Shown here: positions 61,124 through 64,000 of the stretch, piece after piece | Numbering within the stretch: position 1 is the first letter of the stretch | Layout of the letters: each line of letters opens with the position of its first letter | Origin: an uncultured Hyphomonas sp. | GTDB lineage: Bacteria > Pseudomonadota > Alphaproteobacteria > Caulobacterales > Hyphomonadaceae | DNA length: 64,000 bases | Reading direction: 5' to 3' | Assembly (NCBI RefSeq): GCF_963677035.1 | Contig: NZ_OY781472.1 | Span: 434,001-498,000, forward strand | Notes under the pieces: generated by a model | What the model saw: only the letters and a program-made list of their open reading frames with translations | Database searches by the model: none | Told to the model about the DNA's origin: nothing | Program-made: the position numbers and the translations under genes

Positions 61124-61468
61124 ATGAGCCGCAGACCGGACATCCACCTCGCCCGCCATCTGAGACAGGAGATGAATGCGCCTGAGCAGATTGCGTGGAA
61201 GGCTCTGCGCGGCTTGCGGGCTTACGGCTTCCCGGTCCGGCGGCAGCATCCGATTGGTGGTTATGTGGTGGATTTCGTCGTCCTGTCTGCGCATCTGGTC
61301 ATAGAAATCGATGGCAGCGTGCATGGATCGGACGGCGCACGGCAGGCGGATGCGGAACGTCAGGCTTATCTTGAAAGTCAGGGCTGGGAGATTCTGCGCA
61401 TTGCGGCTGGCGATGCGATGAGTGGGGATTATGTGTTTTCTCGCGTGTCCGGGAAGTTGGGTTTGTGA
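61124..61468 (+). CDS. DUF559 endonuclease-fold protein
   Basis: A 114-residue protein of the Vsr-like PD-(D/E)xK fold. ATG 61124 is used; longer frames would translate the hairpin repeat (the PSPLGEGPG-type run), which is not part of the protein. Family motifs: APEQIAWKALRGLRAYGFPVRRQHPIGGYVVDF and VIEIDGSVH. The putative active site is E21 (in PEQIAW), D50 in YVVDF and E61-I-D63 in VIEIDG. It probably binds or cuts DNA, but no activity is established. It is bracketed by inverted hairpin repeats and inserted between rmuC and ybaB. Confidence 0.88.
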   Translation: MSRRPDIHLARHLRQEMNAPEQIAWKALRGLRAYGFPVRRQHPIGGYVVDFVVLSAHLVIEIDGSVHGSDGARQADAERQAYLESQGWEILRIAAGDAMSGDYVFSRVSGKLGL

Positions 61469-61480
61469 GGAGCGTGCGTG

Positions 61481-61516
61481 GCCCCTCACCCCTGCCCCTC
61501 TCCCGAGGGAGAGGGG
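61481..61516 (-). repeat. Right inverted hairpin repeat of the DUF559 unit
   Basis: GCCCCTCACCC then CTG, followed by CCCCTCTCCC (61495-61504), a GA loop and GGGAGAGGGG (61507-61516). It is the inverted counterpart of the repeat at 61045-61081, starts 12 bp after the DUF559 stop codon and ends 10 bp before the ybaB stop codon. Confidence 0.85.
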
Positions 61517-61526
61517 AGTCTTTCCC

Positions 61527-61850
61527 CTAAAACGGCATCTTGAAGCCCGGCATCATGCCGCCGAAGCCGGAGGTGGCTTCTTTCATGGCCGCTTCCATCG
61601 CCTCATCGAGGCGGCGGCGGGCGTCGGCATGGGCGGCCTTGATCAGGTCTTCCAGGATTTCCGGCTCGTCGCCCATCAGGCTCGGATCGATGCTGAGGGA
61701 AACGAGTTCCCCCTTGCCGCGCAGGCGCACCTTTACGAGGCCCGCGCCGGAGACGCCATCTGCCTCGGTCGACTCGATCTTCTCCTGCGCTTCCTGCATC
61801 TTGCCCTGCATCTGCTGGGCCTGCTGCATGATCTTGGCGAGGTCTTTCAT
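61527..61850 (-). CDS. ybaB: YbaB/EbfC family nucleoid-associated protein
   Basis: A 107-residue DNA-binding dimer. The sequence MKDLAKIMQQAQQMQGKMQEAQEKIESTEADGVSGAGLVKVRLRGKGELVSLSIDPSL is read as helix then beta sheet; GLV-K-V-x-x-x-G-K-GELVS-x-x-IDPSL is the family signature, and MPGFKMPF is the typical Phe-ended C-terminus. It lies 11 bp after dnaX on the same strand, as in other proteobacteria, where recR usually follows. recR is absent here; the DUF559 unit stands in that place. Confidence 0.95.
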   Translation of the reverse strand: MKDLAKIMQQAQQMQGKMQEAQEKIESTEADGVSGAGLVKVRLRGKGELVSLSIDPSLMGDEPEILEDLIKAAHADARRRLDEAMEAAMKEATSGFGGMMPGFKMPF

Positions 61851-61861
61851 GATCGGGTCCT

Positions 61862-63565
61862 TCAGGCTTGGCGGCGGGCGCTCAGGTCTATGACGTTTTC
61901 GGCATCGGCGGGTATGTCGGGATTGGCCCGGTCCTCGTCGATGACATCCACAATGGTGGCGCCCGGCAGGCTGTTCAAGGCCGCCGCGATGATCGGATGG
62001 GCCGCCGCTGCTGCGAAGCGCTCTTCCTTTGTGCGGATCTCGGCCGCGCGAATGGTCTCCGCCCCGCCGCGGATCTGCTCGACGACCCAGTCGTCACCGG
62101 TCTGGCGTTCCAGGAATCCTTTCAGGCGGGCCAGCACATCCGGCGGCGCCGCAGGCTCCAACTCGCAGGTGAAGTGGCCGTAGGTGACCGGGCCGGGCTT
62201 GATATAGCGCTCCATCTCGACCTGGAGATTGATCTCCCGCAGGGCGGTCAGATGGGCCAGAATGCTCTCAAAGCTGTCCAGCCCGCCGGGGTCTGGCGGG
62301 GCCTCAGTCTGTCCTTCAGACTTTCCCGGCGAAGCTTTGCCCTCCGCGATCATGCGGGCGGCTTCTTCCGGGGACGGAAGACCGGCAGAGGCGACAAGGC
62401 GCAGGATGACCATGTTGAGCGCGGTGGCCGGATCCGGCGCGACCTGAAGCACATTGTAGCCAGACAGCAGGATCTGCCAAGTGCGGGACGCTTCAGCCGG
62501 CGTCAGGCGCTGCGCCATGGCGCGCGTGCGCTCCACCCAGTCGGCCGGGCCGCCGGGCTGGTAGTCGTCGCCGGTGGCCTGCGCGATGGAAATATCGGCG
62601 GCGATTTCCAGCAGGTCTTTCAGGATCACCGCCGGGTCTGCCCCGCCGCGCACCTGGTCCTGCACTTCTTCCAGCGCGGCTTTCGCCTCGCCCGCAATCG
62701 CCTTTTCGAACGCGTCCATCAGGCGGCCCCGGTCGCCCAGGCCCAGCATGTCACGTACAGCCGCGCCGGTGACCGTCTCCCCTTCCATCGTCTGCACGAT
62801 GGCCTGGTCGAGAATGGACAACCCGTCGCGGACAGAGCCCTCGGCGGCCCGCGCGATCAGGGCGAGGCCCTCTTCGGACACGGCCGCGCCTTCATTCTTG
62901 GCGATCCGGCCCAGATGCATCGCCAGCGCCGCCGGCTCCAGCCGTTTCAGGTCAAACCGCTGGCAACGCGACAGCACCGTGACCGGCACTTTGCGGATCT
63001 CGGTCGTGGCGAAGATGAACTTCACATGCGGCGGCGGCTCTTCCAGCGTCTTCAACAGCGCGTTAAAGCTGGCGTTCGACAGCATGTGCACTTCGTCGAT
63101 GATGTAGACCTTGTGGCGGGCCGAGACCGGCGCGTAGCGGGCCCCGTCCAACAGGTCGCGCATGTCGGCAACGCCGGTGCGGCTGGCGGCGTCCAGCTCC
63201 AGCACGTCCGGATGGCGGGACGCCATGATCGCCTCGCAATGCTCACCCAGCGGCTCCAGCTTCACAGACGGGCCGTCATGATCTGCGGAGGTATAGTTCA
63301 GCGCCCGGGCCAGCAGGCGGGCCGTGGTGGTCTTGCCGATGCCGCGCACGCCGGTCAGCATGAAGGCATGGGCGATGCGGCCCGTCTCGAACGCATTGGA
63401 GAGCGTGCGGACCATGGCCTCCTGGCCGATCAGGTCCTCGAAGCGGCGGGGCCGGTATTTCCGGGCAAGCACTTCATAGGCGCCGGGCTTTGCCGGGGCC
63501 TCGTCTTCCCCGAACATGGAGAAGGTCGCGTCATCGCGCTCGGTATCGGAATCGGTCTCGCTCAT
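61862..63565 (-). CDS. dnaX: DNA polymerase III subunits gamma and tau
   Basis: A 567-residue clamp-loader subunit. AAA+ motifs: YRPRRFEDLIGQEAMVRTL, Walker A LTGVRGIGKTTTARLLAR, Walker B VYIIDEVHMLS, and the SRC sensor in VTVLSRCQRFDLKRL. The E. coli zinc module (four cysteines) is largely lost: between ALNYTSAD and LEPLGEHCEAIM only one Cys remains. The tau-specific C-terminal region (residues about 390-567) is Pro/Glu-rich and then ends in a domain (MERYIKPGPVTYGHFTCELEP onward). Cotranscribed with ybaB. Confidence 0.95.
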   Translation of the reverse strand: MSETDSDTERDDATFSMFGEDEAPAKPGAYEVLARKYRPRRFEDLIGQEAMVRTLSNAFETGRIAHAFMLTGVRGIGKTTTARLLARALNYTSADHDGPSVKLEPLGEHCEAIMASRHPDVLELDAASRTGVADMRDLLDGARYAPVSARHKVYIIDEVHMLSNASFNALLKTLEEPPPHVKFIFATTEIRKVPVTVLSRCQRFDLKRLEPAALAMHLGRIAKNEGAAVSEEGLALIARAAEGSVRDGLSILDQAIVQTMEGETVTGAAVRDMLGLGDRGRLMDAFEKAIAGEAKAALEEVQDQVRGGADPAVILKDLLEIAADISIAQATGDDYQPGGPADWVERTRAMAQRLTPAEASRTWQILLSGYNVLQVAPDPATALNMVILRLVASAGLPSPEEAARMIAEGKASPGKSEGQTEAPPDPGGLDSFESILAHLTALREINLQVEMERYIKPGPVTYGHFTCELEPAAPPDVLARLKGFLERQTGDDWVVEQIRGGAETIRAAEIRTKEERFAAAAAHPIIAAALNSLPGATIVDVIDEDRANPDIPADAENVIDLSARRQA

Positions 63566-63620
63566 TGGCCGGGACCTTAGCCCCTGCCGGGGGCTGGGCC
63601 AATGGGGGCAATGACTCGCT

Positions 63621-64000
63621 TCAGCCTTCGAGCAGCTTCTCGCGGATCGTGTCCTGCTGTGCCTCGGTCACGCCAAGGGTTTCGGTGAGGTAGGTGTCGA
63701 TGGAGCCGACCTCGCCGATGATCGTGCCCATGGCGGTTTCGAGATAGGGCAGCCGCACGCCGATGAAGGGGCGGAAGACTTCCGGTTCGTAATTCTTGCC
63801 GATATGGGCGTTGAACATGATGGCGATCTCGCCGAGGCGCCCGTCCACATCCACCGCCTCATTGGTGAGGATGTAATCGGCGTGGATGTCATCCTGCGCG
63901 ACGCCCAGCACATGGTGCGTCAGGGCGCAGAGAATGCCGGTGCGATCCTTCCCCGCGGCGCAGTTCACGAGGCCGGCCTCGTCGTCTTTCAGCTCCGCCA
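63621..64000 (-). CDS. Tyrosine-protein phosphatase, C-terminal part (cut by window edge)
   Basis: The visible 126 residues are the C-terminal half of a tyrosine/serine phosphatase of the Y_phosphatase3/PtpB-like family. The P-loop is NCAAGKDRTGIL; the usual HCxAGKDRTG has His before the Cys, so Asn here is unusual. Following helices (THHVLGVAQDDIHADYILTNEA, FRPFIGVRLPYLETAMG, EVGSIDTYLTETLGVT) are typical of the family. The N-terminus lies beyond position 64000. It precedes dnaX on the same strand by 55 bp. Confidence 0.82.
   Translation of the reverse strand, partial: AELKDDEAGLVNCAAGKDRTGILCALTHHVLGVAQDDIHADYILTNEAVDVDGRLGEIAIMFNAHIGKNYEPEVFRPFIGVRLPYLETAMGTIIGEVGSIDTYLTETLGVTEAQQDTIREKLLEG

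Noticed and set aside
1..64000. rRNA, tRNA, tmRNA, prophage or insertion sequence
   Set aside because: No tRNA cloverleaf, rRNA, transposase, integrase or phage structural gene was recognised when reading both strands.

Overview
The window is chromosomal DNA from a high-GC alphaproteobacterium, most likely a Caulobacterales member of the Hyphomonadaceae (Hyphomonas-like, marine, prosthecate). The reasons are a UrcA-family secreted protein, a CC_3452-type small secreted protein, a DUF1489 protein, an alphaproteobacterial-type Fur without the usual CxxC, the glnD-murJ-trpS order, a CtrA-type site (TTAA-N7-TTAAC) and an alphaproteobacterial-type SOS box (GTTC-N7-GTTC). Assignment rests on gene content, not on a search. 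No rRNA, tRNA, CRISPR array, prophage or insertion sequence was found. Genes are dense and the region reads as stable chromosome with a few accessory inserts.

Layout. 1-6.7 kb: truncated TonB-dependent receptor, DUF3667 membrane protein, peptide-binding lipoprotein, MscS channel, two small unknown proteins and a Gfo/Idh/MocA oxidoreductase. 6.7-15.6 kb: tryptophanase with a possible leader, a zinc-phospholipase-C-like protein fused through a hyperacidic linker to DUF4332, an acyl-CoA dehydrogenase, two small secreted proteins, a VOC protein, a DhlA-type haloalkane dehalogenase, a Nudix hydrolase and a YdcF protein. 15.7-20.1 kb: pckA, a thiolase and an OprP/OprO-type porin behind a Pho-box-like array. 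20.1-32.6 kb: acyltransferase, TlpA-like lipoprotein, an acidic Pro-rich protein, TrkH, an amino-acid dehydrogenase, a universal stress protein, then a tight DUF3604-PpiC-HupE/UreJ operon and a TauE exporter.

32.9-46 kb: TadG-like VWA protein, Baeyer-Villiger-type monooxygenase, DMT transporter, Fur, a YcaQ-type glycosylase followed by an Ogt-type alkyltransferase (a DNA-alkylation-repair pair), a YghX-type hydrolase, then rimI-tsaB, a nitroreductase, Nfu and a DUF2333-like protein with a CtrA-type site, and a PCu(A)C copper chaperone. 46-57.3 kb: trpS-murJ-glnD, an Lrp-type regulator divergent from methionine gamma-lyase with a perfect palindrome between them, a BON-MscS channel, an acyl-CoA dehydrogenase/EthD pair and truA. 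57.3-64 kb: GNAT, fmt, def, rmuC (with an SOS-type box), a DUF559 endonuclease-fold gene bracketed by inverted hairpin repeats, ybaB, dnaX and a truncated tyrosine phosphatase.

The best candidates for something undescribed are: (i) the 472-bp DUF559 unit with inverted hairpin ends at the place where recR usually follows ybaB; (ii) the DUF3604-PpiC-HupE/UreJ operon; (iii) the phospholipase-like/hyperacidic/DUF4332 fusion. Several cis-regulatory sites (Pho, CtrA, SOS, Lrp palindrome) were read directly from the DNA and give testable control of specific genes.
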